64,000 nt of DNA from positions 1 to 64,000 of the forward strand of contig REBU01000033.1 of the NCBI GenBank assembly GCA_007692585.1, in the 5' to 3' direction. The DNA is from Paracoccaceae bacterium (GTDB taxonomy: Bacteria > Pseudomonadota > Alphaproteobacteria > Rhodobacterales > Rhodobacteraceae). The position numbers and the translations under genes were made by a program. The notes below the pieces were generated by a model, which was not told the origin of the DNA, searched no databases, and saw only the letters and a list, made by a program, of their open reading frames with translations. Shown one piece after another: positions 17,952 through 27,377 of this stretch (the first letter of the stretch is position 1; every line of letters starts with the position of its first letter).

Positions 17952-18074
17952 ATCCGCCCTTTCGCTGCAATGCAGCAAAGCTAGCGCCGCGCAGGCGCGG
18001 GCGCAAGAGCAAGCCTTGCACAGCGCTGTGAGTTGGATCAGATAGGCAGGTGTGATGCATGAAGGGGCAGCGCA

Positions 18075-19478
18075 ATGATCGCAGTGCAGGGGTTTGACGG
18101 GCAGCGCGTGGCCGTGTTGGGATTGGGGCGGTCGGGGCTGGCCACTTGCGCCAGTCTGGTCGCAGGGGGGGCTGTGGCATTGGCCTGGGATGACAGCCCC
18201 GAGACACGGGCGAGGGCCGAAGCCGCAGGCGTGGTTCTGCACGATCTGACGCGGGTGGACTGGTCGGGCGTGGCGGCACTTGTCACCAGCCCCGGCATCC
18301 CGCATCTTTACCCTGCGCCCAATCGCATCATCGCGGATGCGCTGGCAGCAGGTGTGCCGGTGGACAATGATATCGGGTTGTTCTTCCGCAGTTTTACCAC
18401 GTCCGAGACAGTAGAATTCGATCAGCCGCCCAAGGTCGTCGCGGTCACCGGCTCGAATGGCAAATCCACCACGACGGCGCTGATCCACCATATCCTGCAG
18501 GAAGCAGGCCGTCCGTCGCAGATGGCAGGCAATATCGGCAAGGGGGTGTTGTCGATTGACCCGCCGCAAGACGGCGAAGTGATCGTGCTGGAACTGTCGA
18601 GTTACCAGACGGAGCTGGCCCGCGCGCTGACGCCCGATATTGCGGTCTTCACGAATCTCTCGGCCGATCATCTGGACCGCCATCACGGGATGGGAGGCTA
18701 TTTCGCGGCGAAGCGGCGGCTTTTTGCCGAAGGCGGGCCGGACCGCGCGGTGATTGGCGTGGATGAGCTGGAAGGGCAGTTTCTGGCTGGGCAACTCTCG
18801 CATGCGCCGGAAGATGCGCGGGTGATCCGTATTTCGTCGGGGCAAAAGCTGTTGGGGCCGGGCTGGAATGTCTTCGCGCGCAAGGGCTTCTTGTCGGAAT
18901 ACCGGCGCGGCAAGCAGGTGGCGTCGATTGATCTGCGGCCCATGGCGGGACTGCCGGGGGCGCATAATCATCAGAACGCTTGTGCGGCCTATGCCGTGGC
19001 GCGGTCTCTGGGCCTTGCGCCGCGTCTGATCGAGGATGCGCTGGACAGCTTTACGGGCCTGCCACATCGCTCGCAACTCGTCGCGGATCATGGCGGGGTG
19101 CGCTATATCAACGACAGCAAGGCCACCAATGCCGAGAGCGCCGCGCAGGCCCTGCAGGCGTTCGAGCGCATCCGCTGGATCGCGGGGGGCTTGGGCAAGG
19201 AAGGCGGGATCGCCACGCTTGCGCCGCATCTTGGGCGCGTGTCCAAGGCCTATCTGATTGGCCATTCGGCGCGCGAATTTGCCTTGCAGATCGGCGCGAC
19301 CGAGCATGAGATCTGCGAGACGATGGAGCGCGCGGTCGCCCGTGCCATTGCCGAGGCACAGCCCGGCGAGGTCGTGCTGCTGGCGCCCGCTGCGGCGAGT
19401 TTCGACCAGTATCGCGATTTCGAGAAGCGCGGCGAGGCCTTCATGGACGCTGTGCGCGCGGGGCTTGGCGATGCATGA
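18075..19478 (+). CDS. murD: UDP-N-acetylmuramoylalanine--D-glutamate ligase
   Basis: [50 protein letters not shown]. Confidence 0.95.
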   Translation: MIAVQGFDGQRVAVLGLGRSGLATCASLVAGGAVALAWDDSPETRARAEAAGVVLHDLTRVDWSGVAALVTSPGIPHLYPAPNRIIADALAAGVPVDNDIGLFFRSFTTSETVEFDQPPKVVAVTGSNGKSTTTALIHHILQEAGRPSQMAGNIGKGVLSIDPPQDGEVIVLELSSYQTELARALTPDIAVFTNLSADHLDRHHGMGGYFAAKRRLFAEGGPDRAVIGVDELEGQFLAGQLSHAPEDARVIRISSGQKLLGPGWNVFARKGFLSEYRRGKQVASIDLRPMAGLPGAHNHQNACAAYAVARSLGLAPRLIEDALDSFTGLPHRSQLVADHGGVRYINDSKATNAESAAQALQAFERIRWIAGGLGKEGGIATLAPHLGRVSKAYLIGHSAREFALQIGATEHEICETMERAVARAIAEAQPGEVVLLAPAAASFDQYRDFEKRGEAFMDAVRAGLGDA

Positions 19479-20382
19479 AGATACAAGGCGGGGTTTCGGC
19501 TTTGCGGCGGCAGCATTTCTGATCTGGGGGACGCTTCCGTTTTACTTCAAAGCCTTGGCGCACGTTCCTACAGTTGAGGTGATCGCCCATCGGGTGGTCT
19601 GGGCAGTGCCGGTGGCGCTTGGCGTGCTGATCTGGCTGGGCCGCACGGCGGATCTGCGCGCGGCCTTGGCCTCGCCACGCATGCTGGCGATGGGCTTTGT
19701 CACAGCCGCGCTGATCTCGGTCAATTGGGGCACCTATGTCTGGCTGATCCAGTCGGGTCAGGCCATGGAGGCAGCGCTCGGGTATTATATCAATCCGATC
19801 TTCTCGGTGGCCCTCGGAGCGGGGCTTCTGGGGGACCGGCTGAGTTTGCGGCAATGGGGGGCTGTGGGGCTGGCGGTCGCGGCGGTCGTCGTGCTGACAG
19901 TTGAGGCCGGCAGCCTGCCCATCGGTGCGCTGCTGCTCGTCTTCAGCTGGGGCGGCTACGCATTTTTCAAGCGCGCCCTGCCCATCGGTCCAAATCAGGG
20001 CTTTGCGCTGGAAGCGTTGATCCTTCTGCCTTTCGCGCTGGGGTATCTTCTCTGGGCGACCTGGAGCGGTGCGCTGTTTGCCGCGCAGGCAGGCGCGTCG
20101 GATTGGATGTTGCTGGTGGGCTGCGGGGTGATTACGGCCGTGCCGCTGATGCTCTATGCGCATGGCGCCAAGGGGTTGCAGCTGTCCACGATTGCGATTG
20201 CAGGCTACACGATCCCGACGCTGATCTTCCTGATTTCACTGTTCTTTTTCAACGAACCTTTCGAGGGCGCGCGGCAAGTTGCCTTTCCGATGATCTGGGT
20301 GGCGATGGTGCTCTATATCTGGGAAGTGTTGCGCAAACGCAGGAATATGGATGCGCAAGTGGCCTTGCCACCGAAGACATGA
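19471..20382 (+). CDS. rarD: RarD/EamA-family transporter
   Basis: [32 protein letters not shown] 19471 overlaps the murD 3' end by 8 nt. Confidence 0.9.
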   Translation: MHEDTRRGFGFAAAAFLIWGTLPFYFKALAHVPTVEVIAHRVVWAVPVALGVLIWLGRTADLRAALASPRMLAMGFVTAALISVNWGTYVWLIQSGQAMEAALGYYINPIFSVALGAGLLGDRLSLRQWGAVGLAVAAVVVLTVEAGSLPIGALLLVFSWGGYAFFKRALPIGPNQGFALEALILLPFALGYLLWATWSGALFAAQAGASDWMLLVGCGVITAVPLMLYAHGAKGLQLSTIAIAGYTIPTLIFLISLFFFNEPFEGARQVAFPMIWVAMVLYIWEVLRKRRNMDAQVALPPKT

Positions 20383-20398
20383 GGCTAGATGGACCGTT

Positions 20399-20836
20399 AT
20401 GGAAACCATGATTGTCAGACCGGCCATCGTGACGCTGCTCATTGCAGTGTTGGTCTTCATGGTGATGCGTGCCCCGGTTTATCTGCCCCGGCTTGATCCC
20501 AACGCGCCGCCTGTGCCAGCGGGGGACAGCTATGTCTTCGGCTTTGCAACGCTGACCAATCCGTTGGTGCGATTGGTTGTTGTGGGCCGTTTCGTGCCCA
20601 CCGAGCCTGCGCAGTTGCGCGGCTTGCAACGCCTGCGCCGCGATCTGCGTGATGCGCCGGACACGGTTCTGGAGGGCGTGCGTTTTCGCGTCAGCCCGCA
20701 AGAGCTGATCAGGCTTGACCGCTATGAACGCACTGGTCGAAAATACCGCCGCGATCTGATGGAGCTTGAGGATGGCACCAAGGCGTGGGTGTATCGCCTG
20801 CTGGAAGAAACCGGAATTGAAGCAGTTCAGGACTGA
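20399..20836 (+). CDS. Membrane-anchored gamma-glutamylcyclotransferase (AIG2)-like protein
   Basis: N-terminal TM (VRPAIVTLLIAVLVFMVM) then YVFGFATLTNPLVRLVVVGRF...ELIRLDRYERTGRKYRRDLMELEDGTKAWVYRL. Confidence 0.72.
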   Translation: METMIVRPAIVTLLIAVLVFMVMRAPVYLPRLDPNAPPVPAGDSYVFGFATLTNPLVRLVVVGRFVPTEPAQLRGLQRLRRDLRDAPDTVLEGVRFRVSPQELIRLDRYERTGRKYRRDLMELEDGTKAWVYRLLEETGIEAVQD

Positions 20837-21844
20837 ATGCGGGCAAGGGGGCGGATGATGCTGCATGACCAGTTGGCGCGGTCAGCGTTCTGGGCGTTGC
20901 CGGATCACGAAGGGCGGTCAAGTTCAGGGCGGCGCGTCGGCGTCGAGGTTGAGTTCGCAGGGCTAAGCGTCGCGCAGACTGCGGCGGTGTTGCGCGATCT
21001 CTGGGGTGGCAATGTGACCCATGCGGGCGCGCAAGGAGTGACGCTTGACGGCGGCAGGCTGAGCAGGCTGCGGGTGGAGCTGGATATCTCGCTGCAGGAG
21101 AAATGGCTCGAAGACCTCGCAGCGGCGTCGTTGGGGGATCTGGTCCCGGTGGAGATCGTGACCGCGCCGCTGCTGCCGCATGCGCTGGAGACGCTTGCCG
21201 AGGGGCTCGATGCACTAGTTGCGGCTGGTGCGCGCGGCACGCAGGAGAAGCTCGCTTTCGGCTTCGGGGTGCATTTCAATCCTGACTTGCCTGATGATCC
21301 CGCCGCCGCGCTGGCCGTCGCGCGTGCTTTCGGATTGCTGGAAGACTGGCTTCGCCATTCGGCGCCGCTGGACACGGCGCGCCGGCTCTTGCCCTTCGTC
21401 AAACCCTGGCCAGCGGTGCTGATCGACCTGCTGGCCGCGGGCGAGGCCACGACCCTGAAGCAGCTCGCGCCTGCCTATGCGCGGCTCGCGCCAGCGCGCG
21501 GTTTCGGGCTGGATCTGTTGCCCGTGCTGGAGCATCTGATCCCGGACGCGCTGTGTGGCGTTCCCGAGACGCAGCTCAAGGGGGGACGGCCGACCTATCA
21601 TTATCGGCTGCCAGAGACGCGGCTGGGTGATGGTGACTGGTCACTGGCCTATGAATGGAACCGCTGGGTGGTGATCGAACATGTGGCGGCGGATGCCGCG
21701 CTTCTGGCGTGCCTCGCGCAGGACTGGAATACGCATCGGGCGCGGCTTGTCAGCCTGAAGCGGGATTGGGCTGCCCATGTTGAAGCGCTGCTGTGCGAGG
21801 CGGGGATTGTCGCGCGCGCCGCTCAGCCTTTGGCCAGCGGATGA
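20837..21844 (+). CDS. Putative amidoligase (Amidoligase_2 family)
   Basis: RVGVEVEFAGLS, VPVEIVTAPLLP, LAFGFGVHFNPDLP motifs; start 20837 directly follows the upstream stop (alternative ATG downstream). Confidence 0.75.
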   Translation: MRARGRMMLHDQLARSAFWALPDHEGRSSSGRRVGVEVEFAGLSVAQTAAVLRDLWGGNVTHAGAQGVTLDGGRLSRLRVELDISLQEKWLEDLAAASLGDLVPVEIVTAPLLPHALETLAEGLDALVAAGARGTQEKLAFGFGVHFNPDLPDDPAAALAVARAFGLLEDWLRHSAPLDTARRLLPFVKPWPAVLIDLLAAGEATTLKQLAPAYARLAPARGFGLDLLPVLEHLIPDALCGVPETQLKGGRPTYHYRLPETRLGDGDWSLAYEWNRWVVIEHVAADAALLACLAQDWNTHRARLVSLKRDWAAHVEALLCEAGIVARAAQPLASG

Positions 21845-22755
21845 TGGTTCAGCACCAGCGTTTTCAACCGCTCTTCCAGGACATGCGTGTAGATTTCCGT
21901 GGTCGACAGATCGGCATGACCCAGAAGCGTCTGGATTGCGCGCAGATCTGCCCCGCCCGCGAGCAGATGGGTCGCGAAGGCGTGGCGCAGCACATGCGGG
22001 CTGATCCGGGTCGGGTCCAGCCCCGCATGGGTGGCGATATCGCGCAAGAGCAGAAAGAAACTGACGCGGCTCAGATGTCCGTCGCGTCCTTTGGACGGAA
22101 ACAGGTGGCGCGGCTCGGGCAAGCGCTTGGCGCGCAGGGCGCTGGCCGTCGTCTCCCAATGCACAAGCCAGTCCTGCAGCGCGCGGCGCGCAGGCTCAGA
22201 GAGCGGCACCAGGCGTTCCTTGCCGCCCTTGCCGCGGACCAGCACCATCTTCGGATCGCCCCGCACCGCAGCCACAGGCAGGCTGACCAGCTCTGTCACG
22301 CGCATGCCCGTCGCATAGAGCAGTTCAAGCAGGCAAAGATTGCGCGCGCGCTCTGCCTGTGACCGGCCTGTGATCCGCGCTGCGGCCAGCAGGGCCTCGA
22401 CGTCCTCATGGCTCAGCGTGGCGGGCAGTTTCTTCGATTTGCCGGGGCCAGCGATGCGGCTGGCAGGGTCATCGCGCCGCCAGCCCTCCGCATAGGCGAA
22501 GCGGTAGAGTTGCCGGATCGCCGCCAGCCTGCGCGCGCGGGTGGACCTGGCAAGGCCCTGTGCTTCGCAATGCACCAGATATGCTTCGATATCGGCGCGG
22601 GTCAGGTGTGTAACGGCCATGCCCCGTCCGGACGCCCAGTCGGCGAAATCGCGCAGATCCCGCGCATAGGCCAGCTGCGTGTTGCGTGCGGCCCCTTGTT
22701 CGGCGGCATGCGCGTCGAGAAATGTCGTGATCCAGCGCTGCGCAACTGGCTCCAT
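21823..22755 (-). CDS. xerD: Tyrosine recombinase XerD
   Basis: LLYATGMRVTELVSLPV, SPHVLRHAFATHLLAGGADLRAIQTLLGHADLSTTEIYTHV. Confidence 0.93.
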   Translation of the reverse strand: MEPVAQRWITTFLDAHAAEQGAARNTQLAYARDLRDFADWASGRGMAVTHLTRADIEAYLVHCEAQGLARSTRARRLAAIRQLYRFAYAEGWRRDDPASRIAGPGKSKKLPATLSHEDVEALLAAARITGRSQAERARNLCLLELLYATGMRVTELVSLPVAAVRGDPKMVLVRGKGGKERLVPLSEPARRALQDWLVHWETTASALRAKRLPEPRHLFPSKGRDGHLSRVSFFLLLRDIATHAGLDPTRISPHVLRHAFATHLLAGGADLRAIQTLLGHADLSTTEIYTHVLEERLKTLVLNHHPLAKG

Positions 22756-22761
22756 CCGCGC

Positions 22762-24339
22762 TTACCCCCGCCGCTCTAGCAAAAGGATTTCAATCGCGAT
22801 CTGGCGCGCGACGGCGTCAAGCCCCACGGCGCGCAACTGCCTGAGCCCCTGCGTCGCAGCCTGCAGATCACCCGCAGCGGCAAGGGCAATCTGGTCGAGC
22901 GCCTGAAGCAGCACCATGCCGAATGCGCCACGGTCGAGCTGGTCCTGAAGGCTTGCGGGCAAGTCGTCATCACTGAAACCAAGCGCAATTGCGTTTGCCG
23001 TGGCAGGGCTTGTCGTCTCGGGCAGCGGCGCGCCGCTGGCCAGCGCCGCGATGAACCGCCCCAGGCTGGTGTCAGGGGTCAGCGCGACTGCGCGGTCGAC
23101 GCGGTCTTGGGCGAGCAGCAATATCTCCCAAAGGATGCGCGATGCCTCGCTATTGAGCTCAAGATCCGCAAGGCTCTCGGCGTGGATTTCTGCGAAGGCG
23201 CTTTCCAGCTCGACCGCCTGAAACAGGGGATATGCGCGGATCAGCGTCTCGGAAACCAGCTCTGTATCGCCCGAGGCGCGCGCGCGCTCCAGGCTCTGGA
23301 CCGCGCGCACGCGCTCCCATAACCCTCCCGACGCGGCTGCGCGGCGTTCGGTATAAAGCCCAAAGAGCCGGTTGGGCTGGAGCGCCATTGAGCGCGTCAG
23401 CCGCTCTGCCGCATCGAGCTGCGCGCGCCAGCCCGAAATGCCGCGCAGATCGACATGAGCATAGGCGACGGGCAGGCTCGTCGTGCTGACTGGCTCGCCC
23501 AGCGCTTCGAGGATGCGCAGTCCCAGCGGCGTGATCGTCTGCGGTGGGGGCGGGGAGAATTCGTTCTCTTCTTCTTCCAGAAACCGCGTGAGCAGCGCCG
23601 CCTCGGCCGCAGGGAGCAAGCCCAGTTGCTGCGCCACCGCCAGCCCGGAATAGGCTGCGCGCCAATTGCCACGCCGCGCCATGCAGAAAATCTGCGCGCC
23701 TTGGCCCTCCGTGGCCGTGATCTGGCCTACCATTGTCTCGCAGGCCCGGTCCTCCTCGCCCATCAGCAGGGCGATGTCGAAGCCGCGCAGGCGCAAGGAC
23801 GCATCTGTTCCCGGCGCGGCCTCAATCAACTGGGAGGCTTGTTCGAGCGCCCCCATGGCGATCAGTCGGTCAATCCGCGCCAGAAGCAGCGCACCATCGG
23901 GCGTGCGCGCATCGGTTACAGGCGGCGCGAATTCGGCCATGAACAACCGCAAGCTCAGCCGGGCCGCGCTGGGCAGCGTATCACTGGGCAGCGCCTTGAT
24001 CGCTGCGATGATGTCGGCCACGGAGGTTGGACCCCACAAGTCGCGCGGCAGGCCGATTTGCGCTGCAGTGAACAACCCGGTCGTCTCAAGCGTCGCCCCC
24101 GAAAGCGGGGTGACAGCAATCGGTTCGAAATGTGCATCAGGCAAGCGCGGCGCGGCCCTGTCTTCGGCGTCCTGGGGCGGGGGACTGGGTGCGACCGCAG
24201 GGGGCGGTGGCTCGCGCAGGGCACGTTCAAGCCATTCGATCGCCGATTGTGGTGCGCCGACGCTGTCGGCCAGTCCCGCAGGTGCCACTAGCGCAAGAAA
24301 CACGGCCAGCGCTGGCCCGGACGCTCTGGCGCAGATCAA
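22762..24339 (-). CDS. Conserved hypothetical exported helical-repeat protein; TTG start at 24339 preceded by GGAGGTG
   Basis: ICARASGPALAVFLALVAPAGLADS signal peptide, Pro-rich linker, Ala/Leu-rich helical body. Confidence 0.65.
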   Translation of the reverse strand: MICARASGPALAVFLALVAPAGLADSVGAPQSAIEWLERALREPPPPAVAPSPPPQDAEDRAAPRLPDAHFEPIAVTPLSGATLETTGLFTAAQIGLPRDLWGPTSVADIIAAIKALPSDTLPSAARLSLRLFMAEFAPPVTDARTPDGALLLARIDRLIAMGALEQASQLIEAAPGTDASLRLRGFDIALLMGEEDRACETMVGQITATEGQGAQIFCMARRGNWRAAYSGLAVAQQLGLLPAAEAALLTRFLEEEENEFSPPPPQTITPLGLRILEALGEPVSTTSLPVAYAHVDLRGISGWRAQLDAAERLTRSMALQPNRLFGLYTERRAAASGGLWERVRAVQSLERARASGDTELVSETLIRAYPLFQAVELESAFAEIHAESLADLELNSEASRILWEILLLAQDRVDRAVALTPDTSLGRFIAALASGAPLPETTSPATANAIALGFSDDDLPASLQDQLDRGAFGMVLLQALDQIALAAAGDLQAATQGLRQLRAVGLDAVARQIAIEILLLERRG

Positions 24340-24470
24340 TTCACCTCCAGCGTGATTGGTGTCTCGACCGGGCTGCGCTGAGGTGACAGATCGCCCACAT
24401 AGGCAAAGCCGATCACTGTAATCGCCGCCAGAACGGCCAGCATCAGGACGAATCGGAAGATATAGCGCAT
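24336..24470 (-). CDS. Small single-TM protein (44 aa), overlapping and probably translationally coupled to the downstream exported protein
   Basis: MRYIFRFVLMLAVLAAITVIGFAYVGDLSPQRSPVETPITLEVN*; stop TGA shares TTGA with the downstream TTG start. Confidence 0.65.
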   Translation of the reverse strand: MRYIFRFVLMLAVLAAITVIGFAYVGDLSPQRSPVETPITLEVN

Positions 24471-24615
24471 CGGTCAGCCTGCCTTTCCACAAACACACCT
24501 CTCTCTGGGCCTCAGCCGTTCGGAGGTTTTCGCATCGACAATAGCGCCTTAACACGACAAAAGACAGACGGGCGGGATAAACTTGTCAGGAGTGGCCCCA
24601 TCGCGGAGGATCAGC

Positions 24616-25161
24616 ATGAATTTGCGCAAGACAGTCGTGCTTGTCGGCATGATGGGTGCGGGGAAGACCGCGGTTGGCAAGGAGCTGGCGCGGCTTCTGG
24701 ATGTGCCTTTCCTCGATTCGGACGAAGAAATCGTGACCGCCTCCACCATGAGCATAGCTGAGATTTTCGAACGCTTCGGTGAGTCTTTTTTCCGCGCGCG
24801 CGAGGCCGAGGTGATCGCGCGGCTATTGCGCGGCCAGCCTTGCGTGCTCTCGGTCGGCGGCGGCGCGTTCCTGAACCCGGATACGCGCGCCCGGATCAGC
24901 GAGGAGGGGGTGTCGCTCTGGCTCATGGCTGATCTTGATCTGCTTTGGGCGCGGGTGCGTCAGAAAACCACCCGACCGCTCTTGCGTACGGCCAACCCGC
25001 GCCAGACGCTCGCGGATCTGCTGGAGGCGCGCAGCCCCGCTTATGCGCAGGCGGATCTGACCGTCGAAACCCGTCCCGATTATGCGATTTCCGACACGGC
25101 GAAAGCGGCGATAGCGGCGCTGTCCGCGCGCCGCGATATCCTTGCAGGAGACGAGACATGA
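24616..25161 (+). CDS. aroK: Shikimate kinase
   Basis: NLRKTVVLVGMMGAGKTAVGKELARLLDVPFLDSDEEI. Confidence 0.93.
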   Translation: MNLRKTVVLVGMMGAGKTAVGKELARLLDVPFLDSDEEIVTASTMSIAEIFERFGESFFRAREAEVIARLLRGQPCVLSVGGGAFLNPDTRARISEEGVSLWLMADLDLLWARVRQKTTRPLLRTANPRQTLADLLEARSPAYAQADLTVETRPDYAISDTAKAAIAALSARRDILAGDET

Positions 25162-26279
25162 CCCAGATCGACCATGTGCATGTGCCCTTGGGCGAGCGCG
25201 CTTATGATGTGGTGATCGGACAGGGGTTGCTGGCGCAGGCCGGCGCGCTGATCGGCCCGCATCTGCATCGCCCGCGCGTCGCGATCCTGACGGAGACGCG
25301 TGTGGCCGGGCTGCATCTTGAGGCGTTGCAGGCCGGGTTGCAGAGGTCGGACATCGTCGCAAGCGCGTATGCGCTGGCCCCGGGGGAGGCGACGAAGGGC
25401 TGGGCAGGGCTTGCCGAGGCTGTGGAGTGGTTGCTCGATGCCAAGGTCGAGCGGCGCGACATGGTGATTGCGTTGGGCGGCGGGGTGATCGGCGATCTGG
25501 GCGGGTTCGCGGCCGCCGTGCTGCGCCGGGGCGTGCGTTTCGTGCAGATCCCGACGTCGCTTCTGGCGCAGGTGGACAGTTCCGTGGGCGGCAAGACCGG
25601 GATCAATACGCGCCACGGCAAGAACCTTGTGGGCGCGTTTCACCAGCCAAGCCTTGTGCTGGCCGATATCGACTTGCTTGACAGCCTGCCCGCGCGTGAT
25701 TTTCTGGCCGGCTATGGCGAGGTGGTGAAATACGGCCTGCTGGGCGATGCCGCGTTTTTCGACTGGCTGGAGGTCAATGGCCCTGCGCTTGCACGCGGCG
25801 ACAAGGCGCTGCGCCAGCATGCCGTGCGTGTCTCGGTCGAGATGAAAGCGGGTATTGTCGCGCGTGATGAGACGGAACAGGGGGAGCGCGCGCTTCTCAA
25901 TCTGGGGCACACCTTCTGCCACGCGCTGGAGGCCGCGACCGGCTATTCCGACCGGCTGCTGCATGGCGAGGGCGTGGCGATCGGCTGCGCGCTGGCCTTC
26001 GATCTGTCCGCGCGTATGGGACTTTGCGCGCAGGAAACCCCGGGACGGGTGCGCGCACATCTGCGTGCGATGGGGATGAAAACCGATCTGGTCGATATTC
26101 CCGGCGACCTGCCTGGGCACGAGGCGCTGATCACGCTGATGGGGCAGGACAAGAAAGTGCAGGATGGCCGCCTGCGCTTCATCCTCGCGCGCGAGATCGG
26201 CGCGGCATTCGTCTGTGATGATGTGCCGGGGGCGCTTTTGGGCGAGATTTTGCGCGATGCTTGTGCTGCACGCCGATAA
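25158..26279 (+). CDS. aroB: 3-dehydroquinate synthase
   Basis: ALGGGVIGDLGGFAAAVLRRGVRFVQIPTSLLAQVDSSVGGKTGIN; ATGA overlap with aroK. Confidence 0.96.
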   Translation: MTQIDHVHVPLGERAYDVVIGQGLLAQAGALIGPHLHRPRVAILTETRVAGLHLEALQAGLQRSDIVASAYALAPGEATKGWAGLAEAVEWLLDAKVERRDMVIALGGGVIGDLGGFAAAVLRRGVRFVQIPTSLLAQVDSSVGGKTGINTRHGKNLVGAFHQPSLVLADIDLLDSLPARDFLAGYGEVVKYGLLGDAAFFDWLEVNGPALARGDKALRQHAVRVSVEMKAGIVARDETEQGERALLNLGHTFCHALEAATGYSDRLLHGEGVAIGCALAFDLSARMGLCAQETPGRVRAHLRAMGMKTDLVDIPGDLPGHEALITLMGQDKKVQDGRLRFILAREIGAAFVCDDVPGALLGEILRDACAARR

Positions 26280-26353
26280 TCCGATGAAATTGTCAGATTG
26301 TTAACACATTTTAACGACATTAAGATCGGATCGCTTGCCTGACCAAAGCGGAT

Positions 26354-27361
26354 GTGGGATTCGCTTTGGGATTGCGTCGTTCGGAGGGTGTTATTTTGCG
26401 GATTTTAGCTTTTTTGCTTGTGGGCGCTGTCAGCCTGACAGCCTGTGGGGGCAGTGACGGCACCGGCATCCCTCCTCTGGAAAGCCCACCTGCGCCGCGC
26501 GCCGCGGCCTATTATTCCTGGATGCACCCTGATGTGGAGCGCGCCTGGGGGGATGGGTTCCTTGGGCAAGGGGCGCGAATTACGGTGGTCGATGACTTCC
26601 GTGGTGGTTTGCTTGAGGGGCGCCTGACTGGCAACATACGTGAAGCGACGCACGGATCATGGGTCGAAACCGTTGCAGGGTTGGTCGCGCCGGAAGCCGA
26701 AGTATTCGCGCTTGATTACGATGACACGACGCAAAGAATTGAACTATCAGACTCAAGACTTGATATCGTGAATTTGAGCTTTGGTCTGATCAGCCCGAGC
26801 AGAAATTTTTCTGTATTGAACGGCGAAGCATTGGCGGCGTCTGTGCTTGCCGCAGCTCGGGAAAGTAGCGCGGTCATCGTCAAGGCGGCAGGCAATGCTG
26901 CAGTTGGTGAACAGCCTGTCTCCGTAGACTCCAGGTTCCGGTCTTCGTTTGATGGATCACCAACGGTCGTCGCCGACATCCTTAATCTGGCGCTGATTGG
27001 CGCGGAATCGACGATTTTCGTGGGTGCGTTGGAGCGCAACGGCACTGTGGAGAATCCGACCGTGTTGGCGGAGTATTCGTTCTTCGCTGGTGACAATGTC
27101 ACGATCCAGAACCAGTTTCTGACTGTCGGAGTCGATAGTGCACGTATGGGGGGACTTGCCGGCACGTCTTTTGCTGCGCCGATTGTCAGCGGGTATGCGG
27201 CAATTCTGGGCAGCAAGTTCGAAGATGCAACTCCCAGGCAGATCGCGGGTCAGTTGCTCAACACTGCGCGCGAGGACACGATCCGTGGTTTTGATCCTGC
27301 GTTACATGGGCGGGGTGAAGCGAGTCTGAGCCGGGCGCTTTCCCCCGACAGAATTCGCTGA
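26354..27361 (+). CDS. S8 (subtilisin-like) serine peptidase, predicted lipoprotein
   Basis: Lipobox SLTAC; ITVVDDF (Asp), THGSWVETVAG (His), KAAGNA, GTSFAAPIVSGYAAIL (Ser); start codon uncertain. Confidence 0.8.
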   Translation: MGFALGLRRSEGVILRILAFLLVGAVSLTACGGSDGTGIPPLESPPAPRAAAYYSWMHPDVERAWGDGFLGQGARITVVDDFRGGLLEGRLTGNIREATHGSWVETVAGLVAPEAEVFALDYDDTTQRIELSDSRLDIVNLSFGLISPSRNFSVLNGEALAASVLAAARESSAVIVKAAGNAAVGEQPVSVDSRFRSSFDGSPTVVADILNLALIGAESTIFVGALERNGTVENPTVLAEYSFFAGDNVTIQNQFLTVGVDSARMGGLAGTSFAAPIVSGYAAILGSKFEDATPRQIAGQLLNTAREDTIRGFDPALHGRGEASLSRALSPDRIR

Positions 27362-27377
27362 TCTGCGCCTCACTGCC

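Noticed and set aside
16572-19307. 911-aa minus-strand ORF as a single giant protein
   Set aside because: Only the C-terminal half reads as a GntP-type permease (start 17951). The N-terminal half is antisense to murD and is low-complexity, Arg/His/Pro-rich, typical of high-GC shadow frames.
21823-22755. XerD as an integrase of a mobile element
   Set aside because: Sequence and context (next to aroKB, no att-like repeats or cargo genes) fit the housekeeping chromosome-dimer recombinase.
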